From Lutibacter sp. A80 (GTDB lineage Bacteria; Bacteroidota; Bacteroidia; Flavobacteriales; Flavobacteriaceae), in contig NZ_CP092480.1 of assembly GCF_022429645.1 (NCBI RefSeq), forward strand, positions 709,501 through 773,500: DNA of 64,000 nucleotides, given 5' to 3'. Below, piece after piece: positions 6,408 through 15,613 of this stretch. The notes under the pieces are model-generated. The model made no database searches and had not been told where the DNA came from. It saw only the letters and a list, made by a program, of their open reading frames with translations. Both the position numbers and the translations under genes were made by a program. Numbering within the stretch: the first letter of the stretch is position 1; every line of letters begins with the position of its first letter.

Positions 6408-6480
6408 AAGTAGTTTATGCTACTTGTCTCTTGTAGCTTCAATTATTGCTGTGCAGTAATGTTGTATACAATATAACAAA

Positions 6481-6523
6481 GCGCATATACGTATTCTATA
6501 GTTCATAAAATACATATATGCGC
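6481..6523. terminator. Bidirectional terminator-like hairpin
   Basis: GCGCATATACGTATT (6481-6495) and AATACATATATGCGC (6509-6523) form a 15-bp stem with one mismatch and a 13-nt loop, between the convergent HTH gene and DUF6266 gene. The T run on the plus side is short. Confidence 0.65.
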
Positions 6524-6550
6524 CTTTAAAAAGCCTTTAAGGTACAAGGT

Positions 6551-7192
6551 TTATATTACCGTAACACTACCTAAATAGGTGCTTATAGCTGCAAAATTGG
6601 TATCTGGTTTACTAAAAGATGCCCAAACCTCAACTTCTAATCCAGCCATATAATCGGGTAAAGTTACTGTTGCTGTTGTGGCATCTCTTGTAGCAACTGC
6701 TAAATTGGTGTAAAATAAATTAAGATCGGGGGCATATGCCACTACCATAAGTTGGTCTGTTGCAGTAGCTTTACCTTGACCGCTATTATCTTGCCACCCA
6801 AAAACAAGTGCTTGTCTAGCGCCTGCCGTAAGTGTACCAGCATCTAAACCGCGTAAATCACCTTTACTTATTAATACCTTAGCATAATCCATTACCATGC
6901 CAAGGGGTGTGCTTAATACTGCATTTTTTAAATGATAAGAAGTAGCTAAATTAGCACGAGATTTATCGCCTTGTGGATTTCCAAAATAGCTGCTTAATAC
7001 CTCTATAATTGGACTTAAAAAACTAATAACGGTTTTAAATTTTTCGCGTTGTTCTTCTTGTTTTGCAGATGGCGTATAGTTACCGCGTTGTGGTAAACTT
7101 CGCATTATATTTTTTCCACGCCAGCGAGAACCTACTACGTTACCTACTTTACCAGAAAATCCGCCTAAAATTCCTTTTTCGAATGTTGCCAT
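6551..7192 (-). CDS. DUF6266 family protein
   Basis: 213 residues starting MATFEKGILGGFSGKVGNVV, the signature opening of the Bacteroidota-specific DUF6266 family. It is followed by a basic stretch (GSRWRGKNIMRSLP), a helical middle and a C-terminal beta-sandwich-like part (ATVTLPDYMAGLEVEVWASF). There is no signal peptide. The length is typical. The family has no known function, and the basic Gly-rich N-terminus hints at nucleic-acid or protein-complex binding, which is speculation. Convergent with the HTH gene across a shared terminator. Confidence 0.75.
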   Translation of the reverse strand: MATFEKGILGGFSGKVGNVVGSRWRGKNIMRSLPQRGNYTPSAKQEEQREKFKTVISFLSPIIEVLSSYFGNPQGDKSRANLATSYHLKNAVLSTPLGMVMDYAKVLISKGDLRGLDAGTLTAGARQALVFGWQDNSGQGKATATDQLMVVAYAPDLNLFYTNLAVATRDATTATVTLPDYMAGLEVEVWASFSKPDTNFAAISTYLGSVTVI

Positions 7193-7633
7193 AATTATAT
7201 ATTTTTTTAATTAATAGATTTCAAATCTAAACGCTAAACACTTAGTAAACAAACCCCTGACACATACCGACACGTATTGAAATAAATTGAAAGTTTTTGA
7301 ATGCTTATAAAACAAAGTGCTGTTTTTAGACTACTTTAGACTTTTTATGATAGCTACTGACCGGCAATGACACAAAAACAGTTATTTTAAGGGGTTTTGT
7401 TCGGGTTTTGTTCGAGCATCCTTCGGTAAATAGCGGTATTTATTTTTTAAAAATGGAAAATTTTAAGAGAAAAAGGGGAGTAAACCCATTTAATACACAA
7501 TGCATTAACAGCAATATAAGAGTAGTGTATGTATTTAATACTTTTATATAAATTACAATCGATAAAATACCATAGTTCGTATAAATAATAGTGTAAATTA
7601 TCTATTATGTAGTACAGGAATGGTAAAAATTTT
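7193..7633. other. Gene-free spacer with short direct repeats
   Basis: About 440 bp without a convincing reading frame. Small direct repeats are visible: TTTAGACT twice around 7325-7342, TTTTGTTCG twice at about 7395-7415, and CGGTAAATA / CGGTATTTA near 7425-7443. No hairpin with a T run was found. It should contain the leftward promoter of the DUF6266 gene and upstream elements of the kinase gene. Confidence 0.5.
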
Positions 7634-7641
7634 TACTTTTG
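7634..7641 (+). promoter_or_regulatory. -7 box TACTTTTG of the kinase gene
   Basis: TACTTTTG matches the Bacteroidota -7 consensus TAnnTTTG. It lies inside the 5' extension of the open frame of the histidine kinase, which supports the downstream start at 7716. No clear TTG -33 element is seen. Confidence 0.4.
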
Positions 7642-7715
7642 AAAGGTGTTTAAAAGCAGTACCTATGTACACCGTACTGTCTAAAATTGTAAAATACGTT
7701 ATAAAATTAAACAGC

Positions 7716-8750
7716 ATGCATAAAAATAAAATAATAACACTTTTCTCGCATCTTATAGTATGGATTGTATTGTTTTGTCTGCCATACATATTATCTTATG
7801 GACAAGAGCAAGATATTAACAGAGTAATAGCACATTTTTGGATTCCAATATTGTTTTATGCTATTATTTTTTACGTTAATTATATGCTATTGGTAGATCG
7901 TTTTTTGTTTGCTAAAAAAACCTTAATTTTTGTTCTTATCAATATGGCTATGATAGCCTTGTTTATTCTATTAAAAGAACAAATTGAAGACCATTTATTT
8001 GTTGATTTTATTAAAAAAAGAAATAGTGGAGAAGGAGGTGGTCCACCTTTTAAAATGACTATTTATATTCAAATGTTGTCTTATATGGCTCCTTTATTAT
8101 TTTCCGTGGCTATTAAAACCACAAAACGATGGGCTGAAACAGAGGCTAAACGCAAAGAAGCAGATAATATAAAGTTACAATCAGAATTACAACATTTACA
8201 TTATCAATTACAACCGCATTTCTTTTTTAACTCATTAAATAATATTTACTCTTTGGTAGATATTTCACCAGATCAAGCAAAAAAGTCTATTCATAGCTTA
8301 AGTAAGTTAATGCGTTATATGTTATATGAAACCAATATAGAATTAATTTCATTATCTAAAGAAATAGATTTTATGAAAAAATATATTGACTTAATGAAAT
8401 TAAGGGTTTCAGATAAAACAGTTGTTAATTATAATTTCCCTTCAAAAGAATCTGGAATAAAAATTGCACCGCTATTGTTTATCTCTTTAATAGAAAATGC
8501 CTTTAAACATGGGGTTTCTGCAAGTAAGGAAAGTGAAATTAACATAGATTTAGCAATAGAGGGTACTACCGTTGTATTTAACGTGGTTAATAATAATTTT
8601 CCTAAAAAAATAAACGATAAAAGTGGTTCGGGTATTGGATTGCAGAATTTAGAAAAACGTTTAAAACTTTTATATGCTGGTAAATACAGCTTTAAAACAT
8701 CTGTTGAAAATAATCTTTTTTTAGTACATCTAAGCATCGATACATTATAA
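7716..8750 (+). CDS. LytS/YehU-type sensor histidine kinase (PF06580)
   Basis: 344 residues from the ATG at 7716. The frame is open 32 codons further up, but a -7 box lies there. Hydrophobic segments at about 10-27, 42-60, 68-86 and 116-134 form a four-helix membrane sensor. A coiled linker (residues 140-162) leads to the His_kinase box QLQPHFFFNSLNN with phospho-acceptor His168, followed by an HATPase domain with N box LIENAFKHGV (Asn261) and G box GSGIGL (304-309). It probably phosphorylates the LytTR regulator encoded at 9600-10334. The lipoprotein gene lies between them. Confidence 0.9.
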   Translation: MHKNKIITLFSHLIVWIVLFCLPYILSYGQEQDINRVIAHFWIPILFYAIIFYVNYMLLVDRFLFAKKTLIFVLINMAMIALFILLKEQIEDHLFVDFIKKRNSGEGGGPPFKMTIYIQMLSYMAPLLFSVAIKTTKRWAETEAKRKEADNIKLQSELQHLHYQLQPHFFFNSLNNIYSLVDISPDQAKKSIHSLSKLMRYMLYETNIELISLSKEIDFMKKYIDLMKLRVSDKTVVNYNFPSKESGIKIAPLLFISLIENAFKHGVSASKESEINIDLAIEGTTVVFNVVNNNFPKKINDKSGSGIGLQNLEKRLKLLYAGKYSFKTSVENNLFLVHLSIDTL

Positions 8751-8796
8751 CTCTCTAAATTTATGTACACGTTTTAATGGTTAAAAATTATAAAAT

Positions 8797-9420
8797 ATGA
8801 ATACATTTAAAAATATAAAATATTTATTTCCATTGCTGCTTATTTGTTTTATTTCTTGTACTAATAAAAAACCAGCTAAAAAAAATATAACACTTACTAA
8901 AATTAATCATGATGATTTTAAAAGAATTCATCCAAACTTTAAAATATCTAGTATAGCAATAGAAAATGGCGTTTTAAAAGATGCCTATAAATGTGAAGAG
9001 AAGGTAAATGATGTTGAAAATTCAATTCCACTTTCTTGGCAAAATGTACCTAATGGCACTAAATCTTTAGCTATTGTAATGTACCATTACCCAAAAAAAG
9101 ATGATAAAACCGAAATTAATTCGTATTTATTATTGTGGAATATAGATCCTAAAATAACTGAAATACCATATAAAATGGCTTCAAAAGGTAGTTGGTTTAT
9201 GGGAGCTAATAAAGATGGTACGGCAGTTTCATACACTTCGCCTTGTTCAAGAGGAAAAGGTACGCATAAATATATTATTGCACTGTATGCACTCTCTAAA
9301 ACACCCGATAATTTACCAAAATCTAACTCTTTAAATGTAGATTATAATGTGTTTATGGATGCAATTGCTACTGTAGATATTATAGATAGAACCACCTTAG
9401 AATTTATAAGCGCTAATTAA
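8797..9420 (+). CDS. YbhB/YbcL (PEBP) family lipoprotein
   Basis: 207 residues with a lipobox ICFISC (Cys21). The mature part matches the bacterial phosphatidylethanolamine-binding-like family: IPLSWQNVPNGTKSLAIVMY near the start, YLLLWNIDP, and the C-terminal YTSPCSRGKGTHKYIIALYA, equivalent to the GxxxYxGPxPP and GxHRY segments. The family binds small anionic ligands, and its physiological role is unclear. Its position between a kinase and a response-regulator gene, 46 bp downstream of the kinase, suggests co-transcription and possibly a sensing or target role. Confidence 0.82.
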   Translation: MNTFKNIKYLFPLLLICFISCTNKKPAKKNITLTKINHDDFKRIHPNFKISSIAIENGVLKDAYKCEEKVNDVENSIPLSWQNVPNGTKSLAIVMYHYPKKDDKTEINSYLLLWNIDPKITEIPYKMASKGSWFMGANKDGTAVSYTSPCSRGKGTHKYIIALYALSKTPDNLPKSNSLNVDYNVFMDAIATVDIIDRTTLEFISAN

Positions 9421-9599
9421 AGTGTAAAACATATAAAACAGTACTAACTAATTTTATAAAATTTAGTATTCATTATATTTAAAACCTTCTGTTTCATTAC
9501 ATTTTGTTATAGTGTTGTTAAAATGGAATAGTTACTGCATAAAAGTATTTATAAGTAGTGTAATTTTAGTACCTTTAAATTTAAAAATAAATTAAATTT

Positions 9600-10334
9600 A
9601 TGAGTAACTTAAAAATTACGTGTGTTATTGTTGATGATGAACCTATGGCACTTAATTTAGTAGAAAGCTATGTAGAAAAAACACCTTTTTTAACACTAAA
9701 ACAAAAATGTAATAGTGCTATTGAAGCTATGGAGTTTATAAAATCTGAACCTGTAGATCTACTTTTTTTAGATATTCAAATGCCCGATTTAACAGGAATT
9801 GAATTTTCTAAAATGTTACCCGAAAATACCCGAGTTATTTTTACCACTGCATTTGATCAATACGCTTTAGAAGGTATAAAAGTTGAAGCTTTAGATTATT
9901 TATTAAAACCCTTTGATTATGCTGAATTTTTAGCCGCTGCTAATAAAGCTAATAAATGGTTTTCTTTGATAAAAGGCAAACAGCAAAAAATAGTATCTCC
10001 AGAAAAAGAATTTCTTTTTGTAAAGTCTGAATACAAACAACTACGCATTAAACTATCGGATGTATTGTATTTTGAAAGTTTAAAAGATTATATTAAAATT
10101 TGGTTGAAAGACAATCCGAAACCAATTTTAACACTTATGAGTTTAAAATCTTTACAGCAAGAACTCCCAGAAACACAATTTATGCGCGTACATAGATCGT
10201 TTATTGTTTCTTTAAAAAATATTAAAGAAATAGAACGTAGTCAAATTATTATTAACAAACAACGTATAACAGTTTCGGAACAATACAAATCTAAATTTTT
10301 AGAGTTTATTTCAAATAATTCATTAGATAATTAG
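9600..10334 (+). CDS. LytTR-family response regulator
   Basis: 244 residues. The receiver domain (1-120) has acidic pair DDE (12-14), phosphorylation site Asp58 in LFLDIQMPDLTG, Thr82/Thr83 in FTTAF and Lys103 in YLLKPF. The LytTR DNA-binding domain (about 140-240) has FVKSEYKQLRIKLSDVLYFE and RVHRSFIVSLKNIKEIE. LytTR proteins bind direct repeats upstream of targets. The natural partner is the kinase encoded at 7716. A 179-bp spacer separates it from the PEBP gene, so it may have its own promoter. Confidence 0.92.
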   Translation: MSNLKITCVIVDDEPMALNLVESYVEKTPFLTLKQKCNSAIEAMEFIKSEPVDLLFLDIQMPDLTGIEFSKMLPENTRVIFTTAFDQYALEGIKVEALDYLLKPFDYAEFLAAANKANKWFSLIKGKQQKIVSPEKEFLFVKSEYKQLRIKLSDVLYFESLKDYIKIWLKDNPKPILTLMSLKSLQQELPETQFMRVHRSFIVSLKNIKEIERSQIIINKQRITVSEQYKSKFLEFISNNSLDN

Positions 10335-10499
10335 TCAAAATAGTATGAATTAATAGGTTTTAAACAAATAAAACCTAATAAGCTGATATAGATCAGTTTA
10401 AAATATTAAAATGTTTGCTAAATTAGAGAAATGGGTAGTTTTAGAGATTTGGTTTTAAAGCAACCCAAATTTAAGTTAACATTTTAAATATTTAAGATT

Positions 10500-10850
10500 A
10501 TGACTAAAGATTATTCAAAACGGTACAACGATCTCTCTAATTTAATGGGAGAAATGGGCGCAAAAATCCCTAACATTATGGAAAGTTTTAGCAAAATGCA
10601 TACTGCTAGTTGTGAAGATGGAGCACTTTCTGCTAAAACAAAAGAACTTATAGCTTTAGGTATTGCAATTACTATTAGATGTGAAGGCTGTATTGTATGT
10701 CACGTACACGATGCCATAAATGCAGGTGCTAGTACAGAAGAAATAATGGAAACTATTGGAGTTGCTATTTTAATGGGTGGCGGACCTTCTGTAGTATATG
10801 GTTGTGAAGCTATGGAAGCATTAGATCAATTTGTAGTTTTAGAAAACTAA
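10500..10850 (+). CDS. AhpD-like carboxymuconolactone decarboxylase family protein
   Basis: 116 residues, the usual length for a single CMD domain. It carries the alkylhydroperoxidase-type motif RCEGCIVCHVHDA, with Cys64 and Cys67 as the CxxC redox pair and His68/His70 following, then ASTEEIMETIGVAILMGGGP. The GCIVCH pair indicates a peroxidase or disulfide-reductase role rather than lactone decarboxylation. It forms helical trimers or hexamers in known members. Single gene with its own 165-bp upstream region. Confidence 0.87.
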   Translation: MTKDYSKRYNDLSNLMGEMGAKIPNIMESFSKMHTASCEDGALSAKTKELIALGIAITIRCEGCIVCHVHDAINAGASTEEIMETIGVAILMGGGPSVVYGCEAMEALDQFVVLEN

Positions 10851-10987
10851 CCAATACTACTTGTTAAAATATCTGTTACTTTTAAATAGTATTATTGATT
10901 AAAGCTGAATTCGTCTATAAAATTATCTGATTTAAAGGTAAATAGGTTTAGTTTGTCTATTCTATTTTTATTGTACTATCAAAGCTG

Positions 10988-10995
10988 TAACTTTG
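10988..10995 (+). promoter_or_regulatory. -7 box TAACTTTG upstream of the EF-hand lipoprotein
   Basis: TAACTTTG fits TAnnTTTG and lies 26 bp before the ATG at 11022. A TTG is found 14 bp upstream, closer than usual. Confidence 0.45.
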
Positions 10996-11021
10996 CATTT
11001 CATTAAAAATAAATTTATTAT

Positions 11022-11321
11022 ATGAAAAGAATTGTTTTATCATTAGCCTTAGCTACTGCAATGTTTAGTTGTGATAGTGTTAAAAATGTAAATACATCTA
11101 ATGTTGCTAGTGCAGCTACATTATTAAGCTCATTAAGTTCAAATTCTACTGTACAACAAATTTCTACGCTTTTTACTTTATTAGATTCTAATAAAGATGA
11201 AGCTATTAGTACAACAGAAGCAATTGGATCTGTAGCTGAAAATTTTGGAGTATTAGACACAGATAGTAATTCAAGTTTAAACCTAACAGAATTAACAGGT
11301 TTACTTAGTTTACTTAAATAA
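11022..11321 (+). CDS. EF-hand domain lipoprotein
   Basis: 99 residues. The signal ends at lipobox TAMFSC (Cys17). Two EF-hand-like loops follow: LLDSNKDEAISTTEAI (DSNKDEAISTTE, calcium-ligand spacing D-x-N-x-D-x-I-x3-E) and LDTDSNSSLNLTEL (DTDSNSSLNLTE). Together they resemble a calmodulin-like pair exposed outside the cytoplasm. The section between (residues 18-45) is Ser/Asn-rich. A strong terminator follows directly, so it is monocistronic. Calcium binding is inferred from the loop residues. Confidence 0.75.
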   Translation: MKRIVLSLALATAMFSCDSVKNVNTSNVASAATLLSSLSSNSTVQQISTLFTLLDSNKDEAISTTEAIGSVAENFGVLDTDSNSSLNLTELTGLLSLLK

Positions 11322-11343
11322 AAACTTTACTTAAAGTAAGTAA

Positions 11344-11374
11344 GGGCATACATGTTAAATGTATGCCCTTTTTT
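11344..11374 (+). terminator. Intrinsic terminator
   Basis: GGGCATACAT (11344-11353), loop GTTAA, ATGTATGCCC (11359-11368), then TTTTTT: a perfect 10-bp stem and T run, 22 bp after the EF-hand gene. Confidence 0.9.
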
Positions 11375-11558
11375 ATTTAAAATTAATTTCAAAAACACAT
11401 AATATCTATACAATTTAACGTTCTATAGATGTATTTTAAGTAATCTTCTATTTACTTTTTTAGTTATTAATTATAAAGATATCTTTAAACTATTAATACA
11501 AAAGCAAGTCTTAGTATTATAACAATAATAGAAGTTTAATCTAAAAAAATTAAAAATT

Positions 11559-12152
11559 ATGAAAACATTTATCAAAACATATGTATTGTCAGCAATATTT
11601 ATAGTAGCAATTTCAACTCAAGTATCTGCACAATCTCGTAGAAGTAGTACAACAAGTAAAACTGTAACAAAAACAACAGTTAAAAAAACTACTCCAACTA
11701 AAAAAATACCTAGTACTAAAGTAACTTATAAAAAACCACAAAAGAAAGTAGTTTCTGTTAGAAATATACCAAATAAAACTGTGGTTGATTACAGAGGTCA
11801 AAATTATTATTACGCTAATAATAAATATTACACACAATCTGCAGGTCGTTATATTTCTATAGCTCCAAAAATTGGATTTAGAGTTAATATTTTACCTACA
11901 AATTATAAATTAATAAAATATAATAACCGTAATTATTACAATGCTCAAGGTATATTTTATATACAAATTAATAATCAATACGAAGTTGTAGAGCCTGAAA
12001 TTGGAACTATTGTTTACGAATTACCAGATGATTATGAAAAAGTAGTTATTGATGGTTTAACGTATTACGAATACGCAAACATTTTATATGAAAAAGTACA
12101 ATACAATGGTACTAGAGCTTATGAAGTAGTTGGTATTATTGATGTAGAATAA
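11559..12152 (+). CDS. Secreted DUF6515-like protein with three internal repeats
   Basis: 197 residues. A signal peptide ends near VSAQS (25). A Ser/Thr/Lys-rich basic linker (residues 26-65) follows. Then three ~40-residue repeats occur, each with a Tyr-rich hairpin and a closing valley: DYRGQNYYYANNKYYTQ, KYNNRNYYNAQGIFYIQ and VIDGLTYYEYANILYEKV, separated by PKIGFRVNILPTNYK and PEIGTIVYELPDDYE. This resembles the Bacteroidota family DUF6515. No enzymatic motif is visible. The basic linker suggests association with the cell wall or surface polymer, which is inferred. Confidence 0.65.
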   Translation: MKTFIKTYVLSAIFIVAISTQVSAQSRRSSTTSKTVTKTTVKKTTPTKKIPSTKVTYKKPQKKVVSVRNIPNKTVVDYRGQNYYYANNKYYTQSAGRYISIAPKIGFRVNILPTNYKLIKYNNRNYYNAQGIFYIQINNQYEVVEPEIGTIVYELPDDYEKVVIDGLTYYEYANILYEKVQYNGTRAYEVVGIIDVE

Positions 12153-12176
12153 ATTTAAAACAGCTACATAAAAAAG

Positions 12177-12206
12177 CGCGTAATTTTTAACTAAATTACG
12201 CGTTTT
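12177..12206. terminator. Bidirectional terminator overlapping a stop codon
   Basis: CGCGTAATTT (12177-12186) and AAATTACGCG (12193-12202) form a perfect 10-bp stem with a 6-nt loop, followed by TTTT. It serves the convergent genes on both sides. The TAA stop of the leftward gene (12196-12198) lies inside the stem. Confidence 0.8.
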
Positions 12207-14379
12207 CTGTATTCTTAAATAACTTAGCTTGTTCTAAAATTTGTATGGTTACCTCTGTAATATTGTACAATAAGGTATATTGAATGTTTAAAGACGCTTC
12301 TTTTTTAGTATGTAATTGTATACTTATTTCTTCTAAACTATCCTTAATTGTTTTTATTTCACCTTTATCTTCAGTAGTTAACCAATCATAAGCCTCATCT
12401 AAAGCATTTAAAATAAGATTTTCAAATTCTAACATATTTAAAACTTGATTTGCCTGTTGATTTCTATGTGCTCCTAAAGCAGACAAATAAGAAAGTAATG
12501 CATGGTTTAAATAGGTTAATCTAAAAGCTGTTTTTTTAAGTTTTTGATGCTTTTGAGGATCTAACTGCATATTTTGCCAAGCCATAACCAATGCATTGTC
12601 TGCTCTATGTGCTTCTCTTCTTGCAATTCTATAAGTTAAATCATCGTTTACAGGCGCTTTATATTCGTTTAAAATAGCCTTTAAATAAGCTGTATTTTTT
12701 ACAACAACTTGGCTTAGTAATTTCGGTAATTTTTTATATTGCCAATCTGGCCATAAAAAGCGTACCACTATAAACGTTACAAAAGCCCCAATTAGCGTAT
12801 CTATTAAACGAGGAGCCATAACATCTACACCTTTATTAGCAATAATATTAAAAGCACACAATACAAAAATTGTAATAAAAATAATACTGATTGAGTATTT
12901 GCGTTTCATCCAAAAGAAAAATAAATAGGCCGATGAGAGCATCAACACTATTTGTCCTGAAAATGAAAATAATTGTACAATTAAAACCCCAGAAACTACT
13001 CCCATAAAAGTACCTAAAATCCTTTGAAACAAGCGTTTTCTGGTTTCACTATAACTAGGTTGTAATACAAATAAAACGGTTAAAACAACCCATTCACCTT
13101 TTTCTATATGAAAATACTTATAAATTGCGTAACCGATTAAAAAAGAAACACTTAATCGTATAGCATAACGCATTCTTGGATGGTTAAAATTAAGTTGTGC
13201 TTTTAATCTTTCTAAATAAGAACTGCTATCTTGTTCTAATTTAGGCAATAAATCCGTATCGTAATTTTTATGAATGTTTTTTAAAGTTTTATGAGATTGG
13301 GTTAAATTTTGAATTAATAATTTTAGTGGAAGGGAAGGATTATCATCACTATATTTTATTGAATTACGAATTGTTTTTGTCAACCAATCTAAAGCAGATG
13401 GATGCTTGTAAGTAGTACCTGTAAGTAAACATTCAGCAAAACTTTGTGTTGCATGTGAAAGCTCATGTAAAAACTGACGAATACCACCCATTAAATCGTT
13501 GTTTAAAGGGTTCGAGCTTAATAAATCATAACGTTCATGGCTAGATGCAGCACGTTCGTGCAAACTTTGCAAGGCCATAAAATAATGTAAATAGGGTTGT
13601 AAAGGCTTTTTGTCTTTTAGAGATTCTCCATAACTATTTAAAACCTCTTTACATCTATCTAAAGCTTCAACAGTTTGTACATTTAAAAGCGCTAGTTTAG
13701 TTCTAATTTCTTTTTCGTTTTGTTTATCACTCGGAAAAAGTTTCGATTTTTCATTTAAGTATAACGAAAGTGCAGAAAAACCTCTAGCAAGTTGTTCTTC
13801 TAATAAACTATAAGGTTTTATACGCAATGTTATATATGAAAAAACACCATAAATAAAGGCTCCTGATGTTAATAAAATAGGCTGAATATACCAATTAGGA
13901 CTAATTTGAGTTCCAATCATTGTATAAATACCAACTAATAAACCTCCAAATGTAACACCTCTAAAACGCTCACTAATACCTCCAATTAAAATAAATACCA
14001 CCGTAGATAATGCCAATCCAATTCCTAATAAAATAGGGTATGGCTGCAATAATTCTACCGAAAAACTGGAGATGGCAAAACTAACAATTTTTAATGCCAT
14101 AGATTTTAAGCGTCCGTTAGGATGGTCATCTGTTTCAGAAAGTGCACCGGCAAGCGCACCTAAACCTAATGTAACAGCATAAAAAGGTAATTTTAAACTT
14201 ACCATTAAAACAACGAGAACTCCAATAACAAAAGTTGCTTTAATAGACAATAATCTATTTGGGTTTCTTAAAAAGGCTGTTCTAAATGAAATAAACCAAG
14301 GTTGCTGTTTTAAGTAATTAGAAAGAAGCATCATTATATTTAATAGGTAAGAATTATACTTTTGCGCAAAATTAAGCAT
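12196..14379 (-). CDS. YccS/YhfK-like FUSC-family membrane protein
   Basis: 727 residues. It has two membrane domains of about six helices each (roughly 45-190 and 405-545), separated by a long cytoplasmic helical region, and a C-terminal helical domain. This is the FUSC/aromatic-acid-exporter-like architecture of YccS, with matching segments such as GEWVVLTVLFVLQPSYSETR (fusaric acid resistance motif) and KRLFQRILGTFMGVVSG. The family is thought to export aromatic or other small compounds; the substrate is unknown. An alternative start at MMLLSNYLKQQPWF, 15 codons downstream, is possible. Divergent from the oxidoreductase gene. Confidence 0.85.
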   Translation of the reverse strand: MLNFAQKYNSYLLNIMMLLSNYLKQQPWFISFRTAFLRNPNRLLSIKATFVIGVLVVLMVSLKLPFYAVTLGLGALAGALSETDDHPNGRLKSMALKIVSFAISSFSVELLQPYPILLGIGLALSTVVFILIGGISERFRGVTFGGLLVGIYTMIGTQISPNWYIQPILLTSGAFIYGVFSYITLRIKPYSLLEEQLARGFSALSLYLNEKSKLFPSDKQNEKEIRTKLALLNVQTVEALDRCKEVLNSYGESLKDKKPLQPYLHYFMALQSLHERAASSHERYDLLSSNPLNNDLMGGIRQFLHELSHATQSFAECLLTGTTYKHPSALDWLTKTIRNSIKYSDDNPSLPLKLLIQNLTQSHKTLKNIHKNYDTDLLPKLEQDSSSYLERLKAQLNFNHPRMRYAIRLSVSFLIGYAIYKYFHIEKGEWVVLTVLFVLQPSYSETRKRLFQRILGTFMGVVSGVLIVQLFSFSGQIVLMLSSAYLFFFWMKRKYSISIIFITIFVLCAFNIIANKGVDVMAPRLIDTLIGAFVTFIVVRFLWPDWQYKKLPKLLSQVVVKNTAYLKAILNEYKAPVNDDLTYRIARREAHRADNALVMAWQNMQLDPQKHQKLKKTAFRLTYLNHALLSYLSALGAHRNQQANQVLNMLEFENLILNALDEAYDWLTTEDKGEIKTIKDSLEEISIQLHTKKEASLNIQYTLLYNITEVTIQILEQAKLFKNTENA

Positions 14380-14557
14380 TCGTAATTAATAACTATACGT
14401 AAAATTTGATTAATAGTTGATAGAATTAATTTTCAATATAAAATAGTTAAAAAATTATAGTTACAGGTGTAATTGTGGAATCTTTAAAACCACTTTTATA
14501 TTAATTGCTTTTAAGGTATGTAAGTACTAATTTTACCCAGATTTTATTTTTATAAAA

Positions 14558-15574
14558 ATGCAAAAAATTTCTTATTCTATTTTAGACCTCGCTTTGGTAT
14601 CCAAAGCACACACACTAAAGCAAACATATAACAACACCCTTAAACTAGCACAGCAGGCTGAAACATTTGGCTATACACGTTATTGGTTGGCAGAACACCA
14701 TAATGCTGCTACTATTGGAAGCAGTGCAACCTCGATATTAATAGGTTATGTTGCTGAAGGAACAAAGACACTTCGTGTTGGTTCTGGAGGTGTTATGTTG
14801 CCGAATCATTCTCCATTAATTGTTGCAGAACAATTTGGAACCTTAGCATCTTTATACCCAAATAGAATTGATTTAGGTTTAGGAAGAGCTCCAGGAACTG
14901 ATAGAGAAACGGCATTAGCCATTCGCTCAGATTTTATGGAAGCAGCACACTCTTTTCCTAATGAATTAGAAAAAATACAACAGTACTTTTCTACAGAAAA
15001 TGCAAGTTCTAAAGTACGCGCAACTGTTGCCGAAGGTGTAGATGTACCTATTTACATTTTAGGATCGAGTACAGATAGCGCTCATTTAGCAGCAAAAAAA
15101 GGCTTACCATACGCTTTTGCTAGTCATTTTGCAACCAATCAGTTATGGGATGCATTAGAAATTTATCGCAAAGAATTTCAACCCTCATCTGTATTAAAAA
15201 AACCATATATAATGGCAGGTGTAAATAGTATTGTTGCCGATACTGATGAAGAAGCGGAACGTTTATATACTTCTTTTATACGTATGATTGTTGGTATATT
15301 TACTGGTAAACGTGATTTTGTACAACCTCCAACGGCAATGACTCCAGAGTTTGAAGAAATATTACAACATCCACAAATACATCAAATGCTTAAATATACT
15401 TTTGTTGGAAGTAAAGCCACGGTTAAAACTCAAGTAAAAGAGTTTATAGCACAAACAAAGGTAGATGAGTTAATTGCTGTAACAAATATTTATGGTATTA
15501 CAGATAAAATACATTCGTATAAATTATTTGCAGAAATTATGGATGAAATAAATTTAGAACGCTCAACTAATTAA
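14558..15574 (+). CDS. Luciferase-like (LLM) flavin-dependent oxidoreductase, YhbW type
   Basis: 338 residues, the full length for a single TIM-barrel LLM protein. Diagnostic segments: YSILDLALV at the N-terminus, FGYTRYWLAEHHN (30s-50s), LRVGSGGVMLPNHSPLIVAEQFG, YPNRIDLGLGRAPGTDR and the C-terminal FVGSKATVKTQVKEF. These match the YhbW/MsnO8 subgroup, FMN-dependent enzymes of unknown substrate. Monocistronic. A decayed SCO-family gene follows. Confidence 0.88.
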   Translation: MQKISYSILDLALVSKAHTLKQTYNNTLKLAQQAETFGYTRYWLAEHHNAATIGSSATSILIGYVAEGTKTLRVGSGGVMLPNHSPLIVAEQFGTLASLYPNRIDLGLGRAPGTDRETALAIRSDFMEAAHSFPNELEKIQQYFSTENASSKVRATVAEGVDVPIYILGSSTDSAHLAAKKGLPYAFASHFATNQLWDALEIYRKEFQPSSVLKKPYIMAGVNSIVADTDEEAERLYTSFIRMIVGIFTGKRDFVQPPTAMTPEFEEILQHPQIHQMLKYTFVGSKATVKTQVKEFIAQTKVDELIAVTNIYGITDKIHSYKLFAEIMDEINLERSTN

Positions 15575-15613
15575 AAAAAGTGCAGATACTCTTATGGTGT
15601 TGATAGTTAATAA

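Noticed and set aside
6153-7192. Prophage or integrative element around the HTH protein and DUF6266
   Set aside because: No integrase, phage structural gene or flanking repeat was found; the HTH protein alone is not enough.
12196-12206. Terminator overlapping a stop codon as translational control
   Set aside because: Convergent genes with a shared hairpin over a stop codon are common; no special mechanism is needed.
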